Source: Bacillota bacterium
Lineage (GTDB): Bacteria > Bacillota_H > UBA994 > UBA5500
Assembly: GCA_012727835.1 (NCBI GenBank)
Contig: JAAYGE010000174.1
Coordinates: 1-13,517 of the forward strand
Direction: 5' to 3'
DNA length: 13,517 bases
A model generated the notes under the pieces. It did no database searches. It saw only the letters and a program-made list of their open reading frames with translations, and had not been told where the DNA came from. A program made the position numbers and the translations under genes. Position 1 is the first letter of the stretch. Every line of letters begins with the position of its first letter. This document shows positions 6,725 to 13,517 of this stretch, in pieces.

Positions 6725-7705
6725 TATATCAGGTCCAGTTTCTTCCGGCACCCAGATACTACGGGCTAAGAACTTATCCCATTTGCTCCAGCGACCACCG
6801 CTGGGATCATGTTCGCCAATAACGCGGTCAAACTGGCTCAAACGGCTGCTGGTTAAATCGGCCAAATGCAGAGCCATGGCATTAATAGTTTTAGGCGGTT
6901 GCACCGCCCCCCATTCGGGCTGGCCATGATGGGAGAGCAGCATGTGTTCTAATTCCAGGCGCAGCTCGTTAGGAAAGCCGGGAATACTAGAGGCTGCTTG
7001 TGCCACCATTTGCGCCCCAATCTGTGGGTGACCCAGTAGGCGCCCCTCGTCCGTCAGTTGGAAGGTAAGGCTCTGCAAATTATATTCCTCCACTTTACCG
7101 ATGTCATGGAGAATACAACCGGTTAGCAATAGATCCCGGTTTAAATTGCTCCCCTGCTCGGTCAGCATCGTGTTGGCATAGGCCACCACCTCTAGGGTAT
7201 GCTCCAGCAGACCACCCACATAGGCATGATGCACTTCTCGCCCACCGGGAGCTAGTATGAACCGGCGTCTGGTGGGCTCATCGAATATGGTTGTCAGCAG
7301 CGCCTGCAGGTTTGGTTCTTGAATAGATTGAATCACCGCAGCTAGCCGCAGACAAAGCACTTCCCGATCGACGGCGCCACTGGCCACGTAGTCGCCCGGA
7401 TCTACTTCCGTTAATGCTAAAGGTTGAACACGGTGGATGACCAGTTGGGGCTTGCCCCTATATTCGCCCACCTTGCCTTGAAAGAGGTAAACTTGATCGA
7501 CAGTCAGGGAGCTATGTAATTCTTGCGCCTTATCCCAAATAACGGCTGCCATGGTGCCGCTCTTATCTCCCACCGTTAGCATCAATACATGGTCGGGCTG
7601 CCCATTCTTATTCGTGAATTGGTGCAGATGCTTATCATGAAGGGCCAAAGGAATAACTACTTCCTGCCCCTGTTGTAAACTACTGATATAGATTTGCTTT
7701 TTCAC
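6719..7705 (-). CDS. yhaM: YhaM-type 3'-5' exoribonuclease (OB fold + HD domain)
   Basis: Resembles YhaM, a 3'-to-5' exoribonuclease of Gram-positive bacteria that trims RNA (and DNA) ends. The 328 residues (B. subtilis protein about 314) show an N-terminal OB-fold (about 1-95) with SLQQGQEV and FQGKVGEYRGKPQLVI, then an HD phosphohydrolase domain: GGLLEHTLEV (164-173, His169), ILHDIGKVEEY (198-208, His200-Asp201), LLSHHGQPEWG (257-267) and ALHLADLTSSR (278-288, Asp283). Start is GTG at 7705, preceded by an AGGGGG ribosome-binding site about 7 nt upstream; no ATG lies near the conserved N-terminus. It starts only 28 nt after the kbl terminator and precedes purA. Confidence 0.9.
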   Translation of the reverse strand: MKKQIYISSLQQGQEVVIPLALHDKHLHQFTNKNGQPDHVLMLTVGDKSGTMAAVIWDKAQELHSSLTVDQVYLFQGKVGEYRGKPQLVIHRVQPLALTEVDPGDYVASGAVDREVLCLRLAAVIQSIQEPNLQALLTTIFDEPTRRRFILAPGGREVHHAYVGGLLEHTLEVVAYANTMLTEQGSNLNRDLLLTGCILHDIGKVEEYNLQSLTFQLTDEGRLLGHPQIGAQMVAQAASSIPGFPNELRLELEHMLLSHHGQPEWGAVQPPKTINAMALHLADLTSSRLSQFDRVIGEHDPSGGRWSKWDKFLARSIWVPEETGPDIL

Positions 7706-7733
7706 TCCAGTTCCCCCTTAGTCGGCGAGGACC

Positions 7734-7773
7734 AAAAAAGAGCAATTGGACAGTGGCCAATTGCTCTTTTTTT
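7734..7773 (-). terminator. Strong terminator after kbl, just upstream of yhaM
   Basis: A 16-bp perfect stem: on the plus strand AAAAAAGAGCAATTGG (7734-7749), loop ACAGTGG, then CCAATTGCTCTTTTTT (7757-7772). Read in the kbl direction it begins about 17 nt after the kbl TAG stop and ends in a T-run. The A/T flanks make it usable in both directions, although no plus-strand gene ends here. Confidence 0.9.
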
Positions 7774-7789
7774 CACTCACCAATCGGTA

Positions 7790-8971
7790 CTACTTGATTA
7801 TCCCCATTTCACGTCCAACTTTAGTGAACTGCTCCAGAGCAAAGTCCAGGTCGGATTTTTCATGGGCAGCCGAGATCATGACGCGGATGCGGGCTTTTCC
7901 TCTCGGCACCGTGGGGAAGCCAATTTTGGAGGCAAACACACCGTTCTCAAAGAGGCGCTTGCTCATTTCGGCGGCCACTTCCGCTTCACCTAGCATGACT
8001 GGCGTGATAGGCGTTTCACTTACACCCACGTCAAAGCCGCGTTTCTTCATTTCTTCCTTGAAGTAGCGGCCGTTATCCCACAGACGGTCTACCAATTCGC
8101 TGTTCTCGGTAAGTATCTTGATGGACTCTAAGGTGGCCATCACATCGGGCGGGGTTAGAGCCGAGCTGAATAGGAAAGGACGAGCCCGCTGTTTCAAGTA
8201 TTCGATCAGCTTGGCACTACCGGCCGCAAATCCACCTACGGTACCGATGGCTTTAGAGAAGGTACCAACTTCAATATCCACCTGACCATGGAGGTTAAAG
8301 TGGTCAACAATACCGCGCCCACTCTCGCCGAGTACGCCTTCTCCGTGGGCATCGTCTACCATGGTGATGGCACCATATTTCTTAGCCAATTCCACGATGG
8401 TGGGCAAGGGGGCGATATCGCCATCCATACTGAAGACGCCGTCGGTAACAATCAGGACTTTACCTTCGTTATCCTCTTTGAGCAATGCCTCCAAGTGATC
8501 CATGTCGGCGTGCTGGAAAACCTTGATCTTGGCCCGGCTTAGGCGCGCCCCATCGATGATGGAAGCATGGTTAAGTTCGTCGGAGATAATGGTATCGCCC
8601 CTACCTACGAGGGCAGGAATGACGGCCAAGTTGGCCATGAAGCCCGACTGCAGGGTTAGCGCCGCTTCCACCCGCTTAAATTCGGCAACGGCCTTATCCA
8701 ACATCTCATGTACGCTCATGGTACCGGCAATACTACGTACCGCACCGGGGCCTACACCATACTCATCGATAGCCTTCTTAGCAGCTTCCCGAAGGGCAGG
8801 ATGGTTGGCCAGGCCCAGGTAGTTGTTGGAGCACATATTCAATACCTTGCGGCCCTCAATGGTTACCCAAGCGCCCTGGGGGCTCTCGATGGTACGAATG
8901 TTGTTATAAAGGTTCTGTTCTTTTAGTTCGGCAATAGCTTGCTCGATAAATGCGAGACTGTTTTCAGTCAC
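7790..8971 (-). CDS. kbl: Glycine C-acetyltransferase (2-amino-3-ketobutyrate CoA ligase)
   Basis: Fold-type I PLP enzyme that cleaves 2-amino-3-ketobutyrate with CoA to glycine + acetyl-CoA, the second step of threonine breakdown. About 393 aa, close to family length. Visible motifs: [35 protein letters not shown], the PLP-contacting VDDAHGEG, and the Schiff-base lysine in GTFSKAIG. The close relatives 8-amino-7-oxononanoate synthase and 5-aminolevulinate synthase are less likely from CSNNYLGL, the GTFSKA context and overall likeness to Kbl. No threonine dehydrogenase gene is adjacent. A site AAAGGAGGAG (8978-8987) lies 8 nt before GTG at 8971 and 5 nt before TTG at 8974; GTG is preferred, adding or losing one residue. 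It ends with TAG followed by a strong terminator. Confidence 0.9.
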   Translation of the reverse strand: MTENSLAFIEQAIAELKEQNLYNNIRTIESPQGAWVTIEGRKVLNMCSNNYLGLANHPALREAAKKAIDEYGVGPGAVRSIAGTMSVHEMLDKAVAEFKRVEAALTLQSGFMANLAVIPALVGRGDTIISDELNHASIIDGARLSRAKIKVFQHADMDHLEALLKEDNEGKVLIVTDGVFSMDGDIAPLPTIVELAKKYGAITMVDDAHGEGVLGESGRGIVDHFNLHGQVDIEVGTFSKAIGTVGGFAAGSAKLIEYLKQRARPFLFSSALTPPDVMATLESIKILTENSELVDRLWDNGRYFKEEMKKRGFDVGVSETPITPVMLGEAEVAAEMSKRLFENGVFASKIGFPTVPRGKARIRVMISAAHEKSDLDFALEQFTKVGREMGIIK

Positions 8972-9109
8972 CAAACACTCCTCCTTTATGTACGGATTAT
9001 TACCAAGTCTCTTGACGGGCCTAAATCAATACTAAGGCTCCGTCTAAGACTACTGTATACCAAAAACCGTGGCTGGTACAACTCAAATAAAAGGTATTCG
9101 TGAAACTTC

Positions 9110-9511
9110 TTACAAGCGTGCCTTAGATAGCAAATGTTGATAGGCTTGACGCAGCTCCGGATTGCGCAGGGAGCGCCAAGCCACCTGCAGCGATTTGGGG
9201 GCAGGATACCGATCGCGGGGATCCAGTCCCATAAAATCCACAGTCGGCCTGAGCTCGGCCAAATAGGTTAGGATAACTTTGTAGGGTCCTTCCTTCGGTT
9301 TTTGCCTATGGACAAAACCCCGCACGAAACCTTCATGGCCAGTTTGGCTAACTAAAGCCCGTTCTACACCGTCTTCCGGGTTCTCGCCTTCTTCCAGTTC
9401 TGCCGCCGGTAATTGCCATTCGGATTTGCCATCCTCGGAAACGTGCCTGACCATTAGTAGATGGTTATTGCGCACGACTAACGCCTCTACCTTGGTTCTG
9501 CGATAATCCAT
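9110..9511 (-). CDS. Nudix-fold protein with degenerate Nudix box
   Basis: A 133-residue protein with Nudix-hydrolase architecture: TKVEALVVRNNHLLMVRH (6-23) resembles the first strands, SEWQLPAAELEEGENPEDGV corresponds to the W-x-LP-G-G-x-x-E-x-GE stretch, and ERALVSQTGHEG occupies the place of R-E-U-x-E-E-x-G-U. In that box only the Arg and Gly remain; the metal-binding glutamates are replaced (E to A, EE to SQ) and the Gly-Gly is Ala-Ala. Hydrolase activity on nucleoside diphosphates is therefore doubtful; a binding or regulatory role is as likely. Start ATG at 9511 has GGGGAG about 9 nt upstream. It lies 42 nt after the VWA/FHA-like gene, probably in one transcription unit. Confidence 0.7.
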   Translation of the reverse strand: MDYRRTKVEALVVRNNHLLMVRHVSEDGKSEWQLPAAELEEGENPEDGVERALVSQTGHEGFVRGFVHRQKPKEGPYKVILTYLAELRPTVDFMGLDPRDRYPAPKSLQVAWRSLRNPELRQAYQHLLSKARL

Positions 9512-9553
9512 CCCAAGACTCCCCTTCCTATATTAACCGTGCTTCCTATTTCT

Positions 9554-11170
9554 TTACCCGCTCCTCTTTTCCCTGCCTACCCGCAGATGTTTCAGCTGCT
9601 CAGTTATAAGGATTTCTCCCCCAATGGTTATCCGATCGCCATGCTGCAACTGTCTAGTCAAATAGACCTGTTTATCGTTAACGCATACGGCCGGCTCCGG
9701 CGAGAGCACATCTAACCGCAACACACCATCCTTGGATTGCTTGATGCGCAACTGTTGGACGGCGGCAGTTCGCGCTAAGCGTATTTGGCAAATATCGCCG
9801 GAACCGGCGGTAAGGGCAGGAGAAACCAGGTCATAACAATGCCAATGGCCATCCACCCGTTGGTGACTGATGCGCCAAAGGGGCTCTTCCTTCTTTTTTC
9901 CCAGCAAGAGCAACATACCCAAGCCGCTACCGACGACCATCAGACCAATAAGAAACAATTTATTGGGAGGAATCTTTTCTGGCGTCTCTACAAAAGGTAA
10001 ATCCACAGGCATCACAGGGGCAGGAATATTAATGGCTAACGAACGTTCCTTATCGCCACTCACATGCAGGATGGCCGGTCCGGCCGCGACAAAGCTAGGT
10101 AACCAGGCACTATAGACACCGTCATTGGCTACCGCATCGCCATTGATGCCCAGATCATTAAGCTGCACTAGCGCCTTCCCGCTCAGATCTTGCAGGATAA
10201 CAACGGGTAAATTCCCAGCGCTCATGTTGGTGGCCAAGCAGATAAGGCGCTGCCCTCCCCTTTCCACCACATTAGCCTGCAGCCAAGCCGGATCGTTAAA
10301 CCAAACTCCAACCCCCATAGATCCGGCAGCCGAGATGGTCCATTGCCCCTGCCAGTCGACAACTTCCGGTAGGAGTTCGGGGTTAAGGTGTAAACAGGTA
10401 TAGCCAGGTCCGGCAAAGAGCTGGGCCTGGAAGGGCTCGGCTTGGAGGTCGATGGTGTGCCCCGTAGGAGTGGTCAGCGAAATCTGGCCATCCCATTGCA
10501 GAATAAGCGACTGTACTCCCGCCGGCACCTTCACCGCCAACTGCAGGCCTGCCTCATTAAAAGCCAGGCTGGTAAGCTCGCCGGCAACTAAACCTAGCAA
10601 CTCCGGCAAGCGGGCCAAACCACCATGGGCCAAGGGGCCAGGCTGCCGCTGCTCTAACATGCCCGTCTCGCGCGACAGGGGCACGCTCAGATCTACTTCA
10701 TAAAGCCTAACACCGTTGGCAGCAGCCGTCTGCAACCATCCCGGCCAGTTGGCCGGCAATTCGGTTTCCGCCCGCAGCAGAATGACTGTGCCGCTCCCCT
10801 TGCCTGCACTAGTCAAATGGCCCATGGCAGCCCTTAGCATTATTTCCCATTCAATTTCATTGACCTCATGGCTGGTGGCATGAGCCTGTTCAATAAAGGC
10901 ATGTAGCTGGGCCCGGCGGCCACGGCTCAGTCGGGCCGGGGGCAGCATACTATTTGCTTGACCGGCCACCATTAAGCCCAGTGCCCTTTCCGCCGGCAAC
11001 AAATCTATTAGGGCGTGCATTCCATCGGCATAAGTGTCAAGGAAGGTGGTACTCCCTTCTGTCAATAGTATGCAATCCGTCGAGCTTAAGCTGGCGGTGG
11101 CACTGGTAGACCAGCTGGTGCTCAAGGCCATAATTAACAATAGGCAACCGATCAACTGCTTAAATTTCAC
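9554..11170 (-). CDS. Membrane protein with degenerate VWA-like, Ig-like and FHA-like domains
   Basis: A 538-residue protein I cannot name. Residues 1-27 are a signal peptide or N-terminal anchor (hydrophobic CLLLIMALS, then STSATAS). Residues about 31-175 follow the layout of a von Willebrand A domain (DCILLTEGS; LIDLLPAERALGLMVAG; ARLSRGRRAQLHAFI; VILLRAE), but the metal-site residues are absent. Residues about 200-385 are beta-rich; GDAVANDGVYS (344-354) is a typical turn of extracellular Ig-like repeats. A transmembrane helix (about 404-424) is followed by GKKKEE, which puts the C-terminus in the cytoplasm. That part (about 445-525) resembles an FHA domain, with VNDKQVYL and LQHGDRITIGGEILI, but lacks the Gly-Arg and Ser-x-x-His phosphothreonine-binding residues. 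Start is GTG at 11170 with AGGGGG 7 nt ahead. It precedes the Nudix-like gene by 42 nt and is divergent from the DUF421 gene. Confidence 0.65.
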   Translation of the reverse strand: MKFKQLIGCLLLIMALSTSWSTSATASLSSTDCILLTEGSTTFLDTYADGMHALIDLLPAERALGLMVAGQANSMLPPARLSRGRRAQLHAFIEQAHATSHEVNEIEWEIMLRAAMGHLTSAGKGSGTVILLRAETELPANWPGWLQTAAANGVRLYEVDLSVPLSRETGMLEQRQPGPLAHGGLARLPELLGLVAGELTSLAFNEAGLQLAVKVPAGVQSLILQWDGQISLTTPTGHTIDLQAEPFQAQLFAGPGYTCLHLNPELLPEVVDWQGQWTISAAGSMGVGVWFNDPAWLQANVVERGGQRLICLATNMSAGNLPVVILQDLSGKALVQLNDLGINGDAVANDGVYSAWLPSFVAAGPAILHVSGDKERSLAINIPAPVMPVDLPFVETPEKIPPNKLFLIGLMVVGSGLGMLLLLGKKKEEPLWRISHQRVDGHWHCYDLVSPALTAGSGDICQIRLARTAAVQQLRIKQSKDGVLRLDVLSPEPAVCVNDKQVYLTRQLQHGDRITIGGEILITEQLKHLRVGREKRSG

Positions 11171-11202
11171 CCCTTCACCCCCTGCAACACTTTTCCAGCT
11201 AG

Positions 11203-11231
11203 TTTACCCAAATTAGGTAGTCAAGTATTCT
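11203..11231 (+). promoter_or_regulatory. Possible promoter for the DUF421-DUF4363 pair
   Basis: TTTACC (11203-11208) and TATTCT (11226-11231), each 4 of 6 to the sigma-A consensus, are 17 bp apart and lie 46 nt before the TTG start at 11278. If the pair belongs to the sporulation programme, another sigma factor could be used instead. Confidence 0.35.
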
Positions 11232-11277
11232 TCCGCGCCAAGGCGGTAAAACTGGCTAGTATAGGAGGTGTACTACT

Positions 11278-11955
11278 TTGCTCTTAACAGCTATTAGGAC
11301 CCTTATTCTCTATTCGGCCGTAACTGTTGTCATGCGCATCATGGGCAAGCGGCAGGTGGGTGAAATGCAACCTTATGAGCTGGTAGTAGCCGTCTTAATT
11401 GCTGAATTGGCCGCAATTCCTATGGAGGATACGGACATTCCGCTAATCAATGGCTTAATTCCTATTGTGGTTTTACTAGTGGTGCAAGTCGCCCTCTCCG
11501 AATTGGCTCTCTTCTCCGAGCGGGCCCGTAAGATTATCTGTGGCACCCCCAGCATTCTAATTTGTCAGGGAGAAATTATGGAAGACGAGCTGCGTAGGCT
11601 GCGAGTTAACCTCAACGATTTACTGGAACAGTTGCGCTGCAAAGATTTTCCCAATGTGAAAGATGTGGCCTATGCCATTTTAGAAACCAATGGCCAACTG
11701 AGTGTAATTCCTAAGGCCGGGTTAGGGCCCTTAACGGCCCAAGATTTGAACCTATCTCCCCCAGGAGGAGGTTTACCTATTAATCTGATACTGGATGGGT
11801 TGGTGAATATACACAATTTAGAGCTGGCGGGAATAACGATGGACGAATTGGTGGAGGTGGCTAAACAGCACGGGGCCAGCGATCTGCGACAAGTTTTCTT
11901 TGCCAATGTAGACGAGACCGGTCACATCCACATGCAACTTAAAAAGGGCAGGTGA
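11278..11955 (+). CDS. DUF421 (YetF/YdfS-type) membrane protein
   Basis: A 225-residue inner-membrane protein of the YetF family. The N-terminus holds three hydrophobic segments (about 3-21, 35-48 and 57-78). Between the first two is the family signature RIMGKRQVGEMQPYELV (20-36). The cytoplasmic part begins with CGTPSILICQGEIMEDELRR and NLNDLLEQLR, which match the conserved G-x-P-x-x-LI and DLL-x-x-LR blocks, followed by a small alpha/beta domain to the end. Some family members sit in the spore inner membrane of Bacillus and affect spore properties; a similar role here is inferred from family and partner only. The start is TTG at 11278, with AGGAGGTG (11263-11270) 7 nt upstream. Its last codons contain the ribosome-binding site of the DUF4363 gene, 6 nt downstream. 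Confidence 0.88.
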   Translation: MLLTAIRTLILYSAVTVVMRIMGKRQVGEMQPYELVVAVLIAELAAIPMEDTDIPLINGLIPIVVLLVVQVALSELALFSERARKIICGTPSILICQGEIMEDELRRLRVNLNDLLEQLRCKDFPNVKDVAYAILETNGQLSVIPKAGLGPLTAQDLNLSPPGGGLPINLILDGLVNIHNLELAGITMDELVEVAKQHGASDLRQVFFANVDETGHIHMQLKKGR

Positions 11956-11961
11956 TATAAT

Positions 11962-12342
11962 TTGCGAGGCGTATTGGTCATCGTCGTGACTACTACTGCC
12001 ATCATTTTACTCGGCACCACCACTATCCACTATTTAGAACGCACCGCTGCCGATTTAGCTGAGGAGCTATTGGCTGCCCAGCAAGCGATTATGGGCGAGG
12101 AATGGGAACTGGCTCTGGACAGATTAAATGCTTCATTAACCAGCTGGCAAGAACTACAGCCGGCCTGGTCCATACTGCTTAATCACAAGGAGATTGATGA
12201 GATTCAGATTGCACTGGAACGGGCCAAAGAATATGTGGTTAGCCGGGATAAGACTTCGGCCCTAGCCGAATTGGCGGTAGCCAAAATGCTGGTGGAGCAT
12301 GTGCCCGAAAAAGAAAGGCTGACATGGAGCAATATCTTCTAA
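11962..12342 (+). CDS. DUF4363 family single-pass membrane protein
   Basis: A 126-residue protein with one N-terminal hydrophobic helix (about 3-22, VLVIVVTTTAIILLGTTTI) and a helical remainder (about 28-120) rich in Ala, Glu and Leu, probably a helical bundle or coiled coil facing the outside. Size, topology and the W-x-x-A-L-x-x-L and W-x-x-L-x-x-x-W-x-x-LLNHKEIDEI pattern fit DUF4363, a family of unknown function often paired with DUF421 genes in clostridia. The start is TTG at 11962, 6 nt after the TGA of the DUF421 gene, with its AGGTG site inside the end of that gene, so the two are almost certainly translated from one mRNA. It ends in TAA just before a terminator. Confidence 0.75.
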   Translation: MRGVLVIVVTTTAIILLGTTTIHYLERTAADLAEELLAAQQAIMGEEWELALDRLNASLTSWQELQPAWSILLNHKEIDEIQIALERAKEYVVSRDKTSALAELAVAKMLVEHVPEKERLTWSNIF

Positions 12343-12348
12343 AAACAC

Positions 12349-12376
12349 AAAGCAGCCCGAGGGCTGCTTTATTTTT
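12349..12376. terminator. Bidirectional terminator between convergent genes
   Basis: AAAGCAGCCC (12349-12358) and GGGCTGCTTT (12361-12370) form a near-perfect palindrome, with ATTTTT following on the plus strand and, for the minus strand, GTGTTTTT on the other side. It lies 6 nt after the DUF4363 stop and 12 nt after the end of the OB-fold gene, so it can serve both. Confidence 0.9.
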
Positions 12377-12382
12377 CTAGTG

Positions 12383-12781
12383 TTAAAAACGGCGTCGCGT
12401 GTTACCTTCGTCATCTGCATCCAGGAAAGGTAGTTCGGGCATAGCGAACGAGTGCGCACGCACTTCCCAGGAGAGAGACAAGGACAAAGAATCGGTTACT
12501 TCTAAGGGGATGACGCTGAGTTCCTGGGCTTCAACAACTAATGCCGGGCGTTTCCGACCGTTACGTTTGGTAGAGCGCAATACCTCACCGATGACTAAAA
12601 CTAGTGCGGGAGGGTCGATGGCCGCAGCTTTCTCGGGGGCATCCTGCCCACGATAGCGAATGAGAAGCGGCAATTCCATATCTGGGTCGAAACCATGCAA
12701 GCGAAGGAGCGGCTCCTCCTTATGCATATCGGTGAGTAATGGTGCGCGATTAGCCACAGCAATAGTAGTGAAAGCGTTCAT
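12383..12781 (-). CDS. Small SSB-like OB-fold protein (putative)
   Basis: A 132-residue protein of uncertain function. FTTIAVANR (4-12) resembles the FxLAVNR strand of single-stranded DNA-binding proteins, LPLLIRYRGQDAPE (37-50) the strand around the WGKxAE segment, and ALVLVIGEVLRSTKRNGRKRPALVVEAQELSVI (59-91) the KGSxVxVEGxLRTRxYxxxDG...VxAxxVxFL segment. The N-terminal strand of a normal SSB is missing. The C-terminus has an acidic patch, PELPFLDADDEG, as in SSB tails, but ends NTRRRF instead of DDDIPF. The start ATG at 12781 has GGAGG 8 nt upstream; an in-frame GTG three codons earlier is too close to that site. It is transcribed away from the M14-like gene and shares a terminator with the DUF4363 gene. 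Confidence 0.55.
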   Translation of the reverse strand: MNAFTTIAVANRAPLLTDMHKEEPLLRLHGFDPDMELPLLIRYRGQDAPEKAAAIDPPALVLVIGEVLRSTKRNGRKRPALVVEAQELSVIPLEVTDSLSLSLSWEVRAHSFAMPELPFLDADDEGNTRRRF

Positions 12782-12837
12782 GCGAACCACCTCCTAAAAC
12801 GGGATTATTGATATGCCCAACGGGCTATATATTCTCC

Positions 12838-12866
12838 ATTGTAGCCATTGAACAGAAAAGCTGCAA
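12838..12866 (-). promoter_or_regulatory. Possible promoter for the SSB-like gene
   Basis: On the minus strand TTGCAG (12866-12861, 3 of 6) and TACAAT (12843-12838, 5 of 6) are 17 bp apart in the 88-bp gap after the M14-like gene, about 55 nt before the ATG at 12781. Confidence 0.4.
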
Positions 12867-12869
12867 GCC

Positions 12870-13517
12870 TTATAACAAAACACTGCGCATCATGGCATTG
12901 AAGAGGACCCGATAGGTGCCGCGGGCTTGAGCTCTAAATTGAGGGCGGAAACCGATTAGAATCACTCGCCCACGCCCTAAAGGAACCTCCGCTAGGGCGG
13001 TTTTACCATGTAGGTATTCCGCCCCCAGAATCCAACCGGCTACAAGGGGGTTCTGTAATGGATAGGTGGCTACGCTGACCGCATCTTGGTCCACATGGAA
13101 GGCCGGGCTATGTAAGAATACCACGTTTGTCTCCCGGGCTAAACCATAGCTAAGGGGGTGGTCGGTCTGAAACAATACCCGCAAAAAGGAACCGGGCACA
13201 TAAAACTTTTCTGGGGGCAAATTACCCACCACATTGGTTACCGGTAACCACAAATTTTGGATAGCCCAATCGCAGGCAGCATCGAGAGCTATCAGAGTTC
13301 CTCCCTGCTCCTCAAAGTGGTGAATACGTTCCGCACCCCTTTCGCCCAGGCCACCGCTAAACTTGTGCGGGAACAAGTCGCCGGGCAACCCTTTGGCAAG
13401 CGCCTGCGCCTTAGCGCTGGGTAAGATGAGGCAATCCAATTCCTTCAGCGCCTCTCCCCGCCGGATGTCCCCATCTTTTAAGGTCACATAGGGTATGCCA
13501 TAGTTATCAAAGATATA
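12870..13517 (-). CDS. Zinc carboxypeptidase (peptidase M14)-like protein, C-terminal part
   Basis: The frame is open to the right edge, so the 215 visible residues are the end of a larger protein; the GTG at 13487 is not taken as a start because the preceding residues (YIFDNYGIPYV) continue the same domain. The sequence resembles the C-terminal glutamine-amidotransferase-like domain attached to some large M14 metallocarboxypeptidases of thermophilic and clostridial Bacillota: DNYGIPY, LKDGDIRRG, LDCLILPS, FSGGLGERGAERIHHFEEQGGTLIALD, VPGSFLRV, HPLSYGL, FLHSPAF, AGWILGAEYLHGKTALAEVPLGRGRVILIGFRPQFRAQARGTYRVLFN. The catalytic zinc domain would lie beyond the window and is not seen, so the name rests on likeness of this domain alone. 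It ends in TAA, 88 nt before the SSB-like gene. Confidence 0.7.
   Translation of the reverse strand, partial: YIFDNYGIPYVTLKDGDIRRGEALKELDCLILPSAKAQALAKGLPGDLFPHKFSGGLGERGAERIHHFEEQGGTLIALDAACDWAIQNLWLPVTNVVGNLPPEKFYVPGSFLRVLFQTDHPLSYGLARETNVVFLHSPAFHVDQDAVSVATYPLQNPLVAGWILGAEYLHGKTALAEVPLGRGRVILIGFRPQFRAQARGTYRVLFNAMMRSVLL

Noticed and set aside
8972..9109. Possible T-box or other leader riboswitch upstream of kbl, and possible promoter there
   Set aside because: At about 135 bp it is too short for a T-box; I find no conserved T-box sequence, no convincing stem-loop plus T-run, and only weak promoter-like pairs. I see nothing firm in this gap.
1..13517. CRISPR arrays, tRNA/rRNA genes, mobile elements, toxin-antitoxin or known defence genes
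   Set aside because: I found no regularly spaced repeats, no tRNA-like cloverleaf, no transposase or integrase motifs, and no recognisable defence or toxin families in any frame.

Overview
The window reads as chromosomal DNA of a Bacillota bacterium, probably from the clostridial/peptococcal spore-forming side. Support: strong AGGAGG-type ribosome-binding sites before nearly every gene, many TTG and GTG starts, a YhaM-type exoribonuclease, and a DUF421-DUF4363 gene pair of the kind found in spore formers. This placement is inference. No tRNA, rRNA, CRISPR array, insertion sequence or prophage gene is visible. Genes are tightly packed and no gene-free stretch exceeds 300 bases.

Layout. (1) 1-456, minus: N-terminal part of pyruvate kinase, running off the left edge. 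(2) 589-1719, plus: threonine synthase-like PLP enzyme, divergent from pyruvate kinase. (3) 3107-1854, minus: CCA-adding-type tRNA nucleotidyltransferase ended by an in-frame TAA; its typical C-terminus continues in the same frame to a TGA at 1704. (4) 3243-4118, plus: GNAT acetyltransferase with a good sigma-A promoter and a strong terminator. (5) 7705-4182, minus: yhaM exoribonuclease, purA, and a malic enzyme whose frame holds an in-frame TAG at codon 56. (6) 11170-7790, minus: a membrane protein with degenerate VWA and FHA modules, a degenerate Nudix protein, then kbl (glycine C-acetyltransferase) and a terminator. (7) 11278-12342, plus: a DUF421 membrane protein and a DUF4363 protein, ended by a terminator shared with the convergent gene. 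(8) 13517-12383, minus: C-terminal part of an M14 peptidase-like protein, then a small SSB-like OB-fold protein.

Most genes are housekeeping: glycolysis and anaplerosis (pyruvate kinase, malic enzyme), purine synthesis (purA), threonine/glycine metabolism (threonine synthase, kbl) and RNA handling (CCA enzyme, YhaM). The most unusual feature is two otherwise well-preserved enzymes, 2.1 kb apart, each interrupted by one in-frame stop (TAA and TAG) with clear homology on both sides. Recoding, recent nonsense mutation or sequence error could each explain this; sequence alone cannot decide. A perfect 8-bp hairpin lies 23 nt after the TAG. A second theme is a pair of adjacent genes (9110-11170) whose VWA, FHA and Nudix folds have all lost their usual functional residues.
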